Shown: piece by piece, positions 38,065-47,138 of the stretch | Position numbering within the stretch: position 1 is the stretch's first letter | Layout: each line of letters begins with the position of its first letter | NCBI RefSeq assembly: GCF_014280435.1 | Contig: NZ_CP060388.1 | Span: 1,178,001 to 1,242,000, forward strand | Length of the DNA: 64,000 nt | Source: Sphingobium sp. KCTC 72723 | GTDB lineage: Bacteria; Pseudomonadota; Alphaproteobacteria; Sphingomonadales; Sphingomonadaceae | Reading direction: 5' to 3' | Notes under the pieces: generated by a model | What the model was told of the DNA's origin: nothing | Seen by the model: only the letters and a program-made list of their open reading frames with translations | Databases searched by the model: none | Made by a program: the position numbers and the translations under genes

Positions 38065-39021
38065 ATGGGTCCGGGGGTTTCCATCATCGAAGCGACAATC
38101 ATGCAGGCGCAACATGGGTTTCGGCTGGACCGTGCGCTGGCGGACCTGCTGCCCAACCTGTCGCGCGAGCGGCTGAAGGCACTCATCAACGATGGCCATG
38201 TCCGCTTGACCGGACAATCGGCAAAGATCGGCACCACTACTAAGGTAGCGATCGGCCAGCATTATATCGTCACCCTGCCTGCGCCGGTTGCGCTGGACAC
38301 AGTGGCCCAGGACATTCCGCTGACCATCGTGCATGAAGATGCCGACTTGATCGTGGTCGACAAGCCTGCCGGTCTGGTCGTCCATCCTGCCGCCGGCAAT
38401 CTGGACGGGACGCTGGTCAACGCGCTGCTCCATCATTGCAAAGGGCAATTATCCGGCATCGGCGGCGTGGCCCGCCCCGGCATCGTCCATCGCATCGACA
38501 AGGACACGTCCGGGCTTCTCGTCGTCGCCAAATCCGACAAGGCGCATGAAGGATTGGCGCGTCAGTTCAAGGACCACAGCATCGAACGGCTATATGCCGC
38601 GATCGTCTATGGCCATCCGGTCCCCGGCAACGGCACGATCGACGCCTGGCTCGGCCGTTCCGACGCTGATCGAAAAAAGATGGCCGTTCATCGGGAAGGG
38701 CGCGGCAAACATGCGGTAACCCATTATCGCATCATGGAGCGGTTGCAGGACGCCGCCATGGTCGAGTGCAAGCTGGAAACCGGCCGCACCCATCAGGTTC
38801 GCGTCCATATGGCCCATATCGGACACCCCTTGATCGGTGATCCGGTTTACAGTAGGGATAGAAAAGGTTTCAAATCAATACTGGAAACACTGGGTTTCAA
38901 AAGGCAGGCATTGCACGCCAAAAGCCTGGGGTTCATACATCCGGTATCGGGCGAACGGCTTATGTTCTTAAGTGCACTGCCTGCCGATATGCAGGAACTG
39001 TTAAGCCAGCTCCACGTATAG
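38065..39021 (+). CDS. rluD: RluA-family pseudouridine synthase (RluD-like)
   Basis: A 318-residue enzyme isomerising uridines in 23S rRNA. An N-terminal S4 RNA-binding domain (FRLDRALADLLPNLSRERLKALINDGHVRL) precedes the catalytic motif GIVHRIDKDTSGLLVVAK with the nucleophilic aspartate, and RTHQVRVHMAHIGHPLIGDPVY. The S4 domain favours RluD over RluA. An ATG at 38101 is an alternative start. Confidence 0.92.
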   Translation: MGPGVSIIEATIMQAQHGFRLDRALADLLPNLSRERLKALINDGHVRLTGQSAKIGTTTKVAIGQHYIVTLPAPVALDTVAQDIPLTIVHEDADLIVVDKPAGLVVHPAAGNLDGTLVNALLHHCKGQLSGIGGVARPGIVHRIDKDTSGLLVVAKSDKAHEGLARQFKDHSIERLYAAIVYGHPVPGNGTIDAWLGRSDADRKKMAVHREGRGKHAVTHYRIMERLQDAAMVECKLETGRTHQVRVHMAHIGHPLIGDPVYSRDRKGFKSILETLGFKRQALHAKSLGFIHPVSGERLMFLSALPADMQELLSQLHV

Positions 39022-39098
39022 AGTTTGACAAGTTTGCGCTGGTGTTTTGGACGCCTCTTCTGGGTTCCGCCACGCATGAAAGGGAAAGGTGAAGCGAC

Positions 39099-40013
39099 AT
39101 GGCCAACAAGAGCAATGTCCCTGCGGTTCCGGCATTAGGCGGTGAAGCCAGCCTCAACCGTTATCTTTCGGAAATCCGCAAATTTCCGCTGCTCACCCCT
39201 GAGCAGGAATATATGCTGGCCAAGCGGTATGAGGAGCATCAGGATCCTGAAGCCGCAGCACAGTTGGTGACGTCGCATCTGCGCCTGGTGGCGAAGATCG
39301 CGATGGGCTATCGCGGCTATGGCCTGCCGGTCAGCGAGCTGATTTCCGAAGGCAATATCGGCCTGATGCAGGGCGTGAAAAAGTTCGAGGCCGATCGCGG
39401 TTTCCGGCTGGCGACTTATGCCATGTGGTGGATCCGTGCTTCGATTCAGGAATTCATCTTGCGCAGTTGGTCGCTGGTCAAGATGGGGACCACTGCGGCG
39501 CAAAAGAAGCTGTTCTTCAACCTGCGCCGGATGAAGAATAATATCGAAGCGTTCGAGGATGGCGACCTGCGCCCTGAGGACGTGACCAAGATCGCGACCG
39601 ATCTGGGCGTGTCTGAGCAGGACGTGATTTCCATGAACCGCCGCATGGCGATGGGTGGCGATACGTCGCTCAACGTGCCGATGCGCGAAGATGGCGAAGG
39701 TCAGTGGCAGGACTGGTTGCAGGACAATGATCCGCTTCAGGACGAGCGGGTTGCCGACGAACAGGAAAAGACCATGCGTCATGAGATGCTGGTGGAGGCG
39801 ATGACTGACCTGAACGATCGGGAAAAGCATATCCTGGCCGAACGGCGCTTGGCCGAAGAACCCAAGACGCTGGAGGAACTGAGCCAGGTCTATGGCGTGT
39901 CGCGTGAGCGGGTGCGCCAGATCGAGGTGCGGGCGTTTGAGAAACTGCAAAAAGCAATGATGCGGATTGCGGGCGACAGGTTGAGCCAGATGGCGCGCTT
40001 TGCCGTAGCCTGA
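39099..40013 (+). CDS. rpoH: RNA polymerase sigma-32 factor
   Basis: A 304-residue heat-shock sigma factor. Region 2 (SHLRLVAKIAMGYRGYGLPVSELISEGNIGLMQGVKKFEADRGFRLATYAMWWIRASIQEFI) is followed by the RpoH-box QKKLFFNLRR that distinguishes it from other group 3 sigmas, and region 4 (VSRERVRQIEVRAFEKL) follows. It directs heat-shock genes such as clpP, clpX and tig nearby. A clear terminator follows. Confidence 0.97.
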   Translation: MANKSNVPAVPALGGEASLNRYLSEIRKFPLLTPEQEYMLAKRYEEHQDPEAAAQLVTSHLRLVAKIAMGYRGYGLPVSELISEGNIGLMQGVKKFEADRGFRLATYAMWWIRASIQEFILRSWSLVKMGTTAAQKKLFFNLRRMKNNIEAFEDGDLRPEDVTKIATDLGVSEQDVISMNRRMAMGGDTSLNVPMREDGEGQWQDWLQDNDPLQDERVADEQEKTMRHEMLVEAMTDLNDREKHILAERRLAEEPKTLEELSQVYGVSRERVRQIEVRAFEKLQKAMMRIAGDRLSQMARFAVA

Positions 40014-40035
40014 CACCAAGCTGGCCTGAATGACA

Positions 40036-40064
40036 AAAGCCCCGGAGCGATCCGGGGCTTTTTT
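40036..40064 (+). terminator. Rho-independent terminator of rpoH
   Basis: AAAGCCCCGGA-GCGA-TCCGGGGCTTT with a run of T residues, 22 bases after the rpoH stop. Confidence 0.93.
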
Positions 40065-40111
40065 GTTTGCAGGCCGCTTGAGCGGCGCGACGGGCGCGTT
40101 AGGCTGGCGGG

Positions 40112-40801
40112 ATGACAATCCCCTCCCCTCCCCGCCGTTCACGCTGGATCAGCGTACCGTTCAGGATCATCCTTGGCTTCGTTGCGCTGTCGCTGTTGAT
40201 GGTCGCCATCTATCGCTTCGTGCCGCCGCCGGTGACGTTGACGATGCTGTTCGACGCCAATGGCATCACGAAGGACTGGACCAGCCTGGACGAGATCGAC
40301 CCGGATATGGCACGGGCGGCGATTGCGGGGGAGGACGGGAAATATTGTTCGCATCATGGTTTTGATGTCGACGCGATTGCCAAGGCGGCGATCCATAATG
40401 CCAGCGGCGGGCGCATAAGGGGCGGATCGACGATCAGCCAGCAGACCGCGAAAAACGTGTTCCTGTGGCAGGGCGGCGGGTTCGTGCGCAAGGGGCTGGA
40501 GGCGTGGTTCACCATGCTGATCGAGGCGATCTGGGGCAAGCGGCGGATCATGGAAGTCTATCTGAACGTCGCGGAGACGGGGATCGGCACTTATGGCGTG
40601 CAGGCAGGCGCGATCCGTTATTTCCACCATGGTGCAGACCGGCTGAGCAAGGCAGAGGCCGGGCGGATCGCCGCCGTGTTGCCGCTGCCCAAGAAGCGCG
40701 CGGCAGTCGCACCGTCGGGCTTTACCCGGCGCTATGGCAACACGATCGCGCGGCGGATCGAGGTAGTGCAGCGCGATGGGCTGGACGGGTGTTTGCGGTG
40801 A
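40112..40801 (+). CDS. mtgA: Monofunctional peptidoglycan transglycosylase
   Basis: A 229-residue GT51 enzyme polymerising glycan strands from lipid II. One N-terminal membrane anchor (IILGFVALSLLMVAIYRFV) precedes the catalytic GEDGKYCSHHGFD and RGGSTISQQTAKN motifs. It lacks a transpeptidase domain. It stands alone between terminators. Confidence 0.95.
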   Translation: MTIPSPPRRSRWISVPFRIILGFVALSLLMVAIYRFVPPPVTLTMLFDANGITKDWTSLDEIDPDMARAAIAGEDGKYCSHHGFDVDAIAKAAIHNASGGRIRGGSTISQQTAKNVFLWQGGGFVRKGLEAWFTMLIEAIWGKRRIMEVYLNVAETGIGTYGVQAGAIRYFHHGADRLSKAEAGRIAAVLPLPKKRAAVAPSGFTRRYGNTIARRIEVVQRDGLDGCLR

Positions 40802-40873
40802 AACTTCGCTAACATAGGCCATATCGCCTGTAGCAAGTCGGGCTGCAAAGGTTTTCCTACATATAACTAACGG

Positions 40874-40905
40874 AAAAGGGGCGCGAATTTCTTCGCGCCC
40901 CTTTT
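40874..40905. terminator. Bidirectional terminator between mtgA and the TonB receptor
   Basis: AAAAGGGGCGCGAA-TTTC-TTCGCGCCCCTTTT is a perfect 14-bp stem flanked by A and T runs, so it can act in both directions between convergent genes. Confidence 0.9.
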
Positions 40906-40930
40906 CTTGGAAGTCAGGTGATCGGAAAGA

Positions 40931-43489
40931 TCAGAAGCTGACGTGCAGCGAGCCGGAGACCGCGCGGGGCGAACCGATCTGCACGAAGCCGGGCGTGCCA
41001 TACACGCCGGTGGCAGGCGTGAAGGACTGGCTCGACCCGCCGCCGAAACCGCCGACGTAGAATTTGTCGAACAGGTTGCTGACGTTAAGCTGGAAGTAGG
41101 TGCCTGCTGCACCCCAGCGCGCCAGCGAGAAGCGGGCGTCGAGATCGACCAGCGTGTAGGCAGGTGCCGCCGCGCTGTAGATCTGAACCGGCGTCAGGGC
41201 TGTTGCCGTGTTACGGTAGGTCGGCAGGTTGGTGTCGTAAACGAAGCGCTTGCCGGTCCGCTTGGCCTGAATACCCACGGTCAGACCTTCGAAATTGACT
41301 TCGCCGCGTGCGCCCAGCGTGTAGGTCGGCGCGCCGCTTTCACGCTTGCCAGCAGTCGGTGCGAATACCGGGGTAGAGACACCAGCCACGGTAACAGTAC
41401 CGATCTGAAGATCGTCCTGAATCTTCGACTTCAAGTAGGAGCCGAACACATAGAGCGAAATCTGCTCGATCGGCTGATAGCCGATGCTGCCGTCGAAGCC
41501 GTATTTTTCGACCTTACCCAGGTTACGATAAACGCTGACGTTGAGTTCGGGATCGAACGCGGAGGCCAGACGGTCCTTGTAGCTGGTGTACCAGAAGCTG
41601 CCCTGGGCCTGGAACTTGCCTGCGGTGTAACGCGCGCCAAGGTCGAAGCTGTCGGTGGTTTCCGGATCGGGCTGGGCCGCGTCGTTGCTCTGGGCAAAGA
41701 AGAAGGCGTTGTAGAGCGAGTCCGTCCCCGGAACGCTCAGACCCTTCGAATAGTTGGCGAAGATGCTGGCTTCGGGCGTGATCTTGAAGTTCAGGCCGAC
41801 GTTCGGCAGCACCTTGTTATATTTGAACTTGCGGGTCTGGGGCGCAGCCCAGGTCGGGTTCAAAGCGCTGGTGTTGGCCGGAATGGCAACGCCGGTGCCA
41901 AAACACTGGGTGGTGCCGGTCGCAGTGCTGGTGAAGCAGTTGTTCGACAGCTTGCGGCTGAAGAACGGAGCGCGGACACCCAGGTTCACGGTCAGAGCTT
42001 CGTCCATGAACTTGCCGACATATTCACCCGACACTTGGTGCAGGATGGCATAGGACAGGCGGTCACGCTTCTGAAGCGAGTTACCGGCCGTATCCGTCAG
42101 CGGGTTGTCGACAGCGAACACGTCGATCGTTTCGCCGTTGCTGCCGATCAGGCCGGTTTCGCCGGTCTGGCGGTGACGACCATGGTCGAACGTGTAGGCG
42201 ACACGCACGCGGTTATTTTCGTCGATGTCGTAACGCAGCGAGCTGATGACCGCGAAACGATGCGTCTGGGTCTGGCTGGGTGCCAGAACGGTGACGGTGT
42301 CGCGGGTGTCGCCGTCGCCGTTCAGGTCACGACCGAAGAACGGCGTGCTACCGAAATAGCCGACCACCGGCTGAACGACGGTGCTGCTGGGGTTAAGGTC
42401 GAAGAAGCCTTCGTTGGCCGTGGCAGTGCCGCCGCCATTCGCCTTCACATATTGATAGCTGGGATCAACAGTCAGGACCAGATTGTCGGCCAGCGTAAAG
42501 CGCGAGTTGATGCGGATGTTGCCGGTGTTCGACGGATTGAAGCGATAGTCGAACACAGTGCCGCAGCTGTTGGCGACATCGGCAAGGCCAGCACGCGGAG
42601 TCGTCGTTTGACAGGCCGCCAGCGTGTAGAAACGCTCGTCCTTGTTGATCGGATAGCGGTTGGCCGAGTTCGGCCCGGCAACGCGACCCTGATCGGTATC
42701 GACGCGCAGTGGCAGCGAACCGAAGAAGTTGTTGCGGTTGGCGTTGTAATGGCCAGCGACCGAGATGAAATCGCCATTGCTGCCGATCGGCTGATAAACT
42801 TTGGCGTTATACTGCTGCTTGTCGATCTGGCCGAAATTGTTGAACACATTGTCGTTGCGCGTGGTCGAGGCCGAGAACCAGGCCTTCGTGCCGAAGGGCG
42901 TGAACACGCCGGTTTCGACCAGGCCGAACAGGCGGAAGAAGTCGTAATCGCCAGCCGCGCCAGCCATCGTCACCTTGAAATCGTCCGAACCCTGGATCGA
43001 ACGATAGTTGACGGTGCCGCCCGAAGCAGCTGCCGTGGGGCTATCCACGTCGGTCGAGCCCAGGTTGACGTTGATTTCCTCGATCAGTTCGGGGTCGAGC
43101 TGCTGGTTGGAATAGATGGCATAGTTGCCGGTGTCGTTGAGCGGCATACCGTCGAACGTCAGCGAAACGCGATCCGGGCCGAAGCCGCGAATGTTCAGCT
43201 GACCACCAGCCGAACCATAGGGATCGTTATTCTGGAAGCTGACGCCGGGAATGAGGTTCAGCGCGTTCAGGATGGTGTTGCCCGAACCCTGCTTGGCGAT
43301 CAGTTCCTGGGTAATGACACCCTTTGCCTTCGTCGTGTCGGGCAGGACGATGCCAGCGACGCCGGGAACCCGCCCGCCGGTAACGACGATCGTGTCTTCA
43401 AAGTCGATCGAGCCGGTCGACTGCGCGAATGCGGCGCCCGGAACGGCAACAGCGGCGATTGCGGCGCTGCACATCAGAAACTGCTTCAT
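40931..43489 (-). CDS. TonB-dependent outer-membrane receptor
   Basis: An 852-residue beta-barrel transporter with a signal peptide (LMCSAAIAAVAVPGAAFA), a TonB-box-like start DTIVVTG, a plug domain (ITQELIAKQGSGNTILNALNLIPGVSF...LNIRGFGPDRVSLTFDGMPLND) and a C-terminal barrel ending in Phe (GSLHVSF). No uptake genes accompany it, so its ligand is unknown. The 370-base upstream gap carries an inverted repeat and several TGTCAC/GTGAC motifs that may regulate it. Confidence 0.94.
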   Translation of the reverse strand: MKQFLMCSAAIAAVAVPGAAFAQSTGSIDFEDTIVVTGGRVPGVAGIVLPDTTKAKGVITQELIAKQGSGNTILNALNLIPGVSFQNNDPYGSAGGQLNIRGFGPDRVSLTFDGMPLNDTGNYAIYSNQQLDPELIEEINVNLGSTDVDSPTAAASGGTVNYRSIQGSDDFKVTMAGAAGDYDFFRLFGLVETGVFTPFGTKAWFSASTTRNDNVFNNFGQIDKQQYNAKVYQPIGSNGDFISVAGHYNANRNNFFGSLPLRVDTDQGRVAGPNSANRYPINKDERFYTLAACQTTTPRAGLADVANSCGTVFDYRFNPSNTGNIRINSRFTLADNLVLTVDPSYQYVKANGGGTATANEGFFDLNPSSTVVQPVVGYFGSTPFFGRDLNGDGDTRDTVTVLAPSQTQTHRFAVISSLRYDIDENNRVRVAYTFDHGRHRQTGETGLIGSNGETIDVFAVDNPLTDTAGNSLQKRDRLSYAILHQVSGEYVGKFMDEALTVNLGVRAPFFSRKLSNNCFTSTATGTTQCFGTGVAIPANTSALNPTWAAPQTRKFKYNKVLPNVGLNFKITPEASIFANYSKGLSVPGTDSLYNAFFFAQSNDAAQPDPETTDSFDLGARYTAGKFQAQGSFWYTSYKDRLASAFDPELNVSVYRNLGKVEKYGFDGSIGYQPIEQISLYVFGSYLKSKIQDDLQIGTVTVAGVSTPVFAPTAGKRESGAPTYTLGARGEVNFEGLTVGIQAKRTGKRFVYDTNLPTYRNTATALTPVQIYSAAAPAYTLVDLDARFSLARWGAAGTYFQLNVSNLFDKFYVGGFGGGSSQSFTPATGVYGTPGFVQIGSPRAVSGSLHVSF

Positions 43490-43857
43490 AAGACCCTTGT
43501 CCCTTTTTCAAGAGTGGCGCGCGGAGGCGCCCATGTTGTTTTTGCTTTTCCAAGCCACGACCGCCTGTGACGGTCCGTGACGACGGCCCTGTGATGCTCT
43601 GATTGCAAAATTGTTACAATGCACGCGCAGGACTGTCACATTCCCACCCCAGCCCATCAGACGTTGCTGATCGACCCGCCGCAATTGGCCATTAATTGTT
43701 TAATTTTAGTGACTTGATAGGCATTTTGCACGTTAGTTTGACAGTGGTGCAATTTTGCAACGCAGCAGGAATTTTTGTGCGAGTGCAGCATAGGCCAAGA
43801 AAAAGGGCCAACGGTTGCCCGTCGACCCTTTGATTTTCAACCCGAATGGACGGAATT
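43490..43857. other. Promoter region between TonB receptor and clpX
   Basis: No gene is seen. The region is AT-richer than its neighbours. It contains TTGCAAAATTG (43603-43613) and its exact complement CAATTTTGCAA (43750-43760) 136 bases apart, several GTGAC/GTCAC pentamers, and ends with a hairpin serving clpX. The receptor promoter must lie here. Confidence 0.5.
43801..43832 (-). terminator. Probable clpX terminator
   Basis: On the minus strand AAAGGGTC...GGCCCTTTTTC forms an imperfect stem ending in T residues, just past the clpX stop. Confidence 0.55.
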
Positions 43858-45126
43858 TCAGGCGGCGTCCTCGGCCCGCTTGTCCTTTTCGCTGAACACG
43901 CGAATCGGTTCCTTGGTCCCGGCGACGACATCCTTGTCCACCACCACTTCGCCGACACCCTGCATCGAGGGCAGGTCGAACATGGTATCGAGCAGGATCG
44001 CTTCGAGAATGGAGCGCAGCCCGCGTGCGCCGGTCTTGCGCGCGATCGCCTTGCGGGCAATAGCGACCAGCGCTTCATCGGTGAAGCTGAGTTCGACATT
44101 TTCCATGTCGAACAGCTTGCCATATTGTTTGACCAGCGCGTTTTTGGGTTCGCCCAGAATCTTGACCAATGCGGCCACGTCCAGATCTTCCAGCGTCGCG
44201 ATGACGGGCAGACGACCGACAAATTCGGGGATCAGGCCGAATTTGAGCAGATCTTCCGGCTCGCTCGACCGCAGCAGTTCGCCGGTCTTGCGTTCTTCCG
44301 GCGCTGCGACATGGGCGCCGAAGCCGATCGACTTGGCTTCCAGACGGTCACCGATGATCTTTTCCAGACCCGCAAAGGCACCGCCGCAGATGAACAGGAT
44401 GTTGGTTGTATCGACCTGCAAAAACTCCTGCTGCGGATGCTTGCGCCCGCCCTGCGGCGGAACGGAAGCAGTGGTGCCTTCCATCAGCTTGAGCAGCGCC
44501 TGCTGCACGCCTTCGCCCGACACGTCGCGCGTGATCGACGGGTTTTCGGCCTTGCGGCTGATCTTGTCGATCTCGTCGATATAGACGATGCCGCGCTGCG
44601 CCTTTTCGACGTTGTAGTCGGACGCCTGGAGCAGCTTGAGGATGATGTTTTCGACATCTTCCCCGACATAGCCCGCTTCGGTCAGGGTCGTGGCGTCGGC
44701 CATGGTGAACGGCACGTCGAACGTCTTGGCCAGCGTTTGCGCCAGCAAGGTCTTGCCGCAGCCGGTGGGACCGACGAGCAGGATGTTCGATTTGGCCAGT
44801 TCGACCTCACCGGGCTTCGACCCGTGGTTCAGCCGCTTGTAATGGTTGTGGACGGCGACCGACAGCACCCGCTTCGCGCGCTTCTGACCGATGACATAAT
44901 CGTCCAGCACGTCGCAGATTTCCTGCGGGGTAGGCACGCCGCCATCCTTCTTGCCGACAAGACCGCCCTTGGTCTCCTCGCGAATGATGTCGTTGCACAA
45001 TTCCACGCATTCGTCGCAGATGAACACGGTCGGCCCCGCGATCAGCTTACGCACTTCATGCTGCGATTTGCCGCAGAAGGAGCAGTAAAGCGTGCTTTTA
45101 GAATCCGAACCGGTAAGCTTAGTCAT
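43858..45126 (-). CDS. clpX: ClpX, ATP-dependent unfoldase of ClpXP
   Basis: A 422-residue AAA+ unfoldase. The N-terminal zinc-binding domain has paired cysteines in [12 protein letters not shown] and [10 protein letters not shown]; Walker A is GPTGCGKT and Walker B is [10 protein letters not shown]. It unfolds tagged substrates and feeds ClpP, and controls CtrA degradation in alphaproteobacteria. Follows clpP by 141 bases. Confidence 0.97.
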   Translation of the reverse strand: MTKLTGSDSKSTLYCSFCGKSQHEVRKLIAGPTVFICDECVELCNDIIREETKGGLVGKKDGGVPTPQEICDVLDDYVIGQKRAKRVLSVAVHNHYKRLNHGSKPGEVELAKSNILLVGPTGCGKTLLAQTLAKTFDVPFTMADATTLTEAGYVGEDVENIILKLLQASDYNVEKAQRGIVYIDEIDKISRKAENPSITRDVSGEGVQQALLKLMEGTTASVPPQGGRKHPQQEFLQVDTTNILFICGGAFAGLEKIIGDRLEAKSIGFGAHVAAPEERKTGELLRSSEPEDLLKFGLIPEFVGRLPVIATLEDLDVAALVKILGEPKNALVKQYGKLFDMENVELSFTDEALVAIARKAIARKTGARGLRSILEAILLDTMFDLPSMQGVGEVVVDKDVVAGTKEPIRVFSEKDKRAEDAA

Positions 45127-45267
45127 TCGCCATTCTCTCTATCCCCGCCGTTTCACGACCACCAAGATCATGCCGGGCGAGGGATTTTCTGGTCCAAAGG
45201 CCATTCTAGACCGTGGCGCGCCGGTTCCACAAGGGGGGAAAGTGGCGCGCCAGGGTAAAGACAGGCT

Positions 45268-45900
45268 TTATGCGTCGGGCGTTTCTGCCACGGGGCGACG
45301 GTCCAACACTTCATCGACCAGGCCAAAGGCCTTGGCCTCGTCCGCTTCCAGGAAGGTGTCGCGGTCCATCGCCTTTTCCACTTCCTCCAGCGGGCGGCCG
45401 GTATATTTGGCGTAAAGATCGTTCAGGCGACGGCGAATCCGCAGGATTTCCTTGGCCTGGATCTCGATATCCGACGCCATGCCCTGCGCGCCGCCGGACG
45501 GCTGATGCACCATGATGCGGGCATTGGAGAGCGCGATGCGCTTGCCCGGCTCACCTGCGGCGAGCAGGAAGCTGCCCATCGAGGCGGCCTGGCCGATGCA
45601 TACGGTGCCGACCTGGGGACGGATATATTTCATCGTGTCGTGGATCGCCATGCCCGCCGTCACCACGCCGCCGGGCGAGTTGATGTACATCCAGATGTCC
45701 TTTTTCGGATTTTCCGATTCGAGGAACAGCAGCTGGGCGACGATCAGCGACGCCATATGATCTTCCACCTGGCCGGTCACGAAGATGATCCGTTCACGCA
45801 GCAGCCGCGAGAAGATGTCGAAGCTGCGTTCGCCACGGCTCGACTGTTCGATGACGATAGGAACCAGCGCGGCCATGGGATCATGCATGATGTTGGTCAT
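45268..45900 (-). CDS. clpP: ClpP serine protease
   Basis: A 210-residue protease subunit. The catalytic serine is in [15 protein letters not shown], the histidine in [10 protein letters not shown], and the aspartate in the C-terminal [12 protein letters not shown] region. Forms tetradecameric barrels with ClpX or ClpA. The conserved tig-clpP-clpX order is kept except for an interposed glycosyltransferase. Confidence 0.97.
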   Translation of the reverse strand: MTNIMHDPMAALVPIVIEQSSRGERSFDIFSRLLRERIIFVTGQVEDHMASLIVAQLLFLESENPKKDIWMYINSPGGVVTAGMAIHDTMKYIRPQVGTVCIGQAASMGSFLLAAGEPGKRIALSNARIMVHQPSGGAQGMASDIEIQAKEILRIRRRLNDLYAKYTGRPLEEVEKAMDRDTFLEADEAKAFGLVDEVLDRRPVAETPDA

Positions 45901-45938
45901 TTTGCTCTTTCAGTCTGGTGCTTTTGCCCAGCCCCTAC

Positions 45939-45965
45939 ATCGGCACAAATGGCGAATGGTTCAAG
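45939..45965 (-). promoter_or_regulatory. Possible heat-shock promoter of clpP
   Basis: On the minus strand CTTGAA (45960-45965) and GCCGAT (45939-45944) are 15 bases apart, about 40 bases before the clpP start. This resembles alphaproteobacterial RpoH promoters (CTTGAA and a CCCAT-like -10), though the -10 match is partial. Confidence 0.3.
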
Positions 45966-45990
45966 GGGGCGTGTGGCGCGAATGGCAGGT

Positions 45991-46998
45991 TCAGGGTCGG
46001 ATATGATAGTCGGACGGCGCGCGGAAGGCGAGATAGGCGAGACGCCGCACTTCCTGCCGCCCGCGCACCACCGTGTCGAGGATGAGGCCGCACATCGCCA
46101 GCAGCGTGGCCAGAATCATGAGGCCAGTGACAAGGACAGCGGTGGGGAAACGCGGCACCAGGCCGGTCTGCACATAGGTCACGATCAACGGCGCGGCCAG
46201 GCCAAGTCCCAGCGCGACGAGGAAGGCGGCAATGACGCCGAAGAACAGGATCGGCCGCTCGATACGATAGAGGGTGATGATGGTGCGCAGGATGCGCCAG
46301 CCATCGCGATAGGTGCTGAGTTTGCTGACCGATCCTTCGGGCCGCGCGCCATAGGCGGTGACGATTTCGGCGACCGGCATGGCAAGTTCGAGGGCGTGGA
46401 CGCTAATTTCCGTTTCGATCTCGAAACCTGCCGACAGGACCGGGAAGCTTTTGACGAAGCGGCGGGAAAAGACGCGGTAGCCCGACAGGATGTCCGTAAA
46501 ACTGCGGCCGAACAGCTGCTTAAGCAGGCCGGTCAGCGCCCAGTTGCCGATGCGATGGCCGCGCCGATAGGCTTCCTCCACTTCCGAACGGCGGCATCCC
46601 ACGACCATGTCGAGATTGTCGGCCAGCATGGCGGCAACCATCGCCGGGGCGGCGGCGGCTTCGTAGGTCGCGTCGCCATCGGCCATGATGTAGATGTCGG
46701 CATCCACGTCGGCGAACATGCGGCGCACGACATGGCCCTTGCCCTGTTGGGTCACGCGGCGGACGATGGCCCCTGCCCCGGCCGCCAGGTCGCGGCTGCC
46801 GTCGTTGCTGTTATTGTCGAACACATAGATGTCGGCATGGGGCAGCGCGCGGCGGAAATCCTCCACCGTCTGCACGATCGCGCCCGCTTCATTATAGCAG
46901 GGCAGGATGACCGCGATGCGTGGTTCCGCATGGACGGTATCGGTATCCGCGCTTTTGCCGTTCACTGGCTTACCATCCACTGGCGGAAATTCCTTCAT
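45991..46998 (-). CDS. Family 2 glycosyltransferase (DPM1/GtrB-like)
   Basis: About 335 residues. The GT-A fold begins IAVILPCYNEAGAIVQTVEDF, with the nucleotide-sugar/metal motif IMADGDATYE and the GYRVFSRRFVKSF region, followed by two membrane helices (ILFFGVIAAFLVALGLGLAAPLIV and AVLVTGLMILATLLAMCGLIL). This is the polyprenyl-phosphate glycosyltransferase type. The start is uncertain between 46998 and 47025. Terminated apart from tig by a strong hairpin. Confidence 0.85.
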   Translation of the reverse strand: MKEFPPVDGKPVNGKSADTDTVHAEPRIAVILPCYNEAGAIVQTVEDFRRALPHADIYVFDNNSNDGSRDLAAGAGAIVRRVTQQGKGHVVRRMFADVDADIYIMADGDATYEAAAAPAMVAAMLADNLDMVVGCRRSEVEEAYRRGHRIGNWALTGLLKQLFGRSFTDILSGYRVFSRRFVKSFPVLSAGFEIETEISVHALELAMPVAEIVTAYGARPEGSVSKLSTYRDGWRILRTIITLYRIERPILFFGVIAAFLVALGLGLAAPLIVTYVQTGLVPRFPTAVLVTGLMILATLLAMCGLILDTVVRGRQEVRRLAYLAFRAPSDYHIRP

Positions 46999-47081
46999 CG
47001 CACGCCCATCCCTGCCCATTTCCATATGCAGCCATGGGCGATCATGATTAATATTTCCTCTGCCATTACCGGCGCGAAATG

Positions 47082-47120
47082 AAAAGCGCCCGCGCTTCGC
47101 AAGGAAGGCGGGCGCTTTTT
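47082..47120 (-). terminator. Rho-independent terminator of tig
   Basis: AAAAGCGCCCGC and GCGGGCGCTTTT are exact inverted arms immediately past the tig stop, with T residues on the minus-strand side. It separates tig from the downstream glycosyltransferase and clpP genes. Confidence 0.88.
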
Positions 47121-47138
47121 CAAACGGACCGGGCGGGC

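Noticed and set aside
40943-43570. An 875-codon open frame on the plus strand opposite the TonB receptor
   Set aside because: The minus-strand frame has a signal peptide, TonB box, plug and barrel; the plus-strand frame has none and is a shadow typical of GC-rich DNA. Similar long antisense frames oppose acrB-like, M16 and zwf genes.
43570-43640. Pho-box-like GTGAC/GTCAC repeats before the TonB receptor
   Set aside because: Repeat spacing is 10 or 14 rather than the 11 bases expected of PhoB direct repeats; no Pho gene is close.
43692-43706. TTAA...TTAA pair as a CtrA site
   Set aside because: The spacer is four bases instead of seven, so it does not fit the CtrA box.
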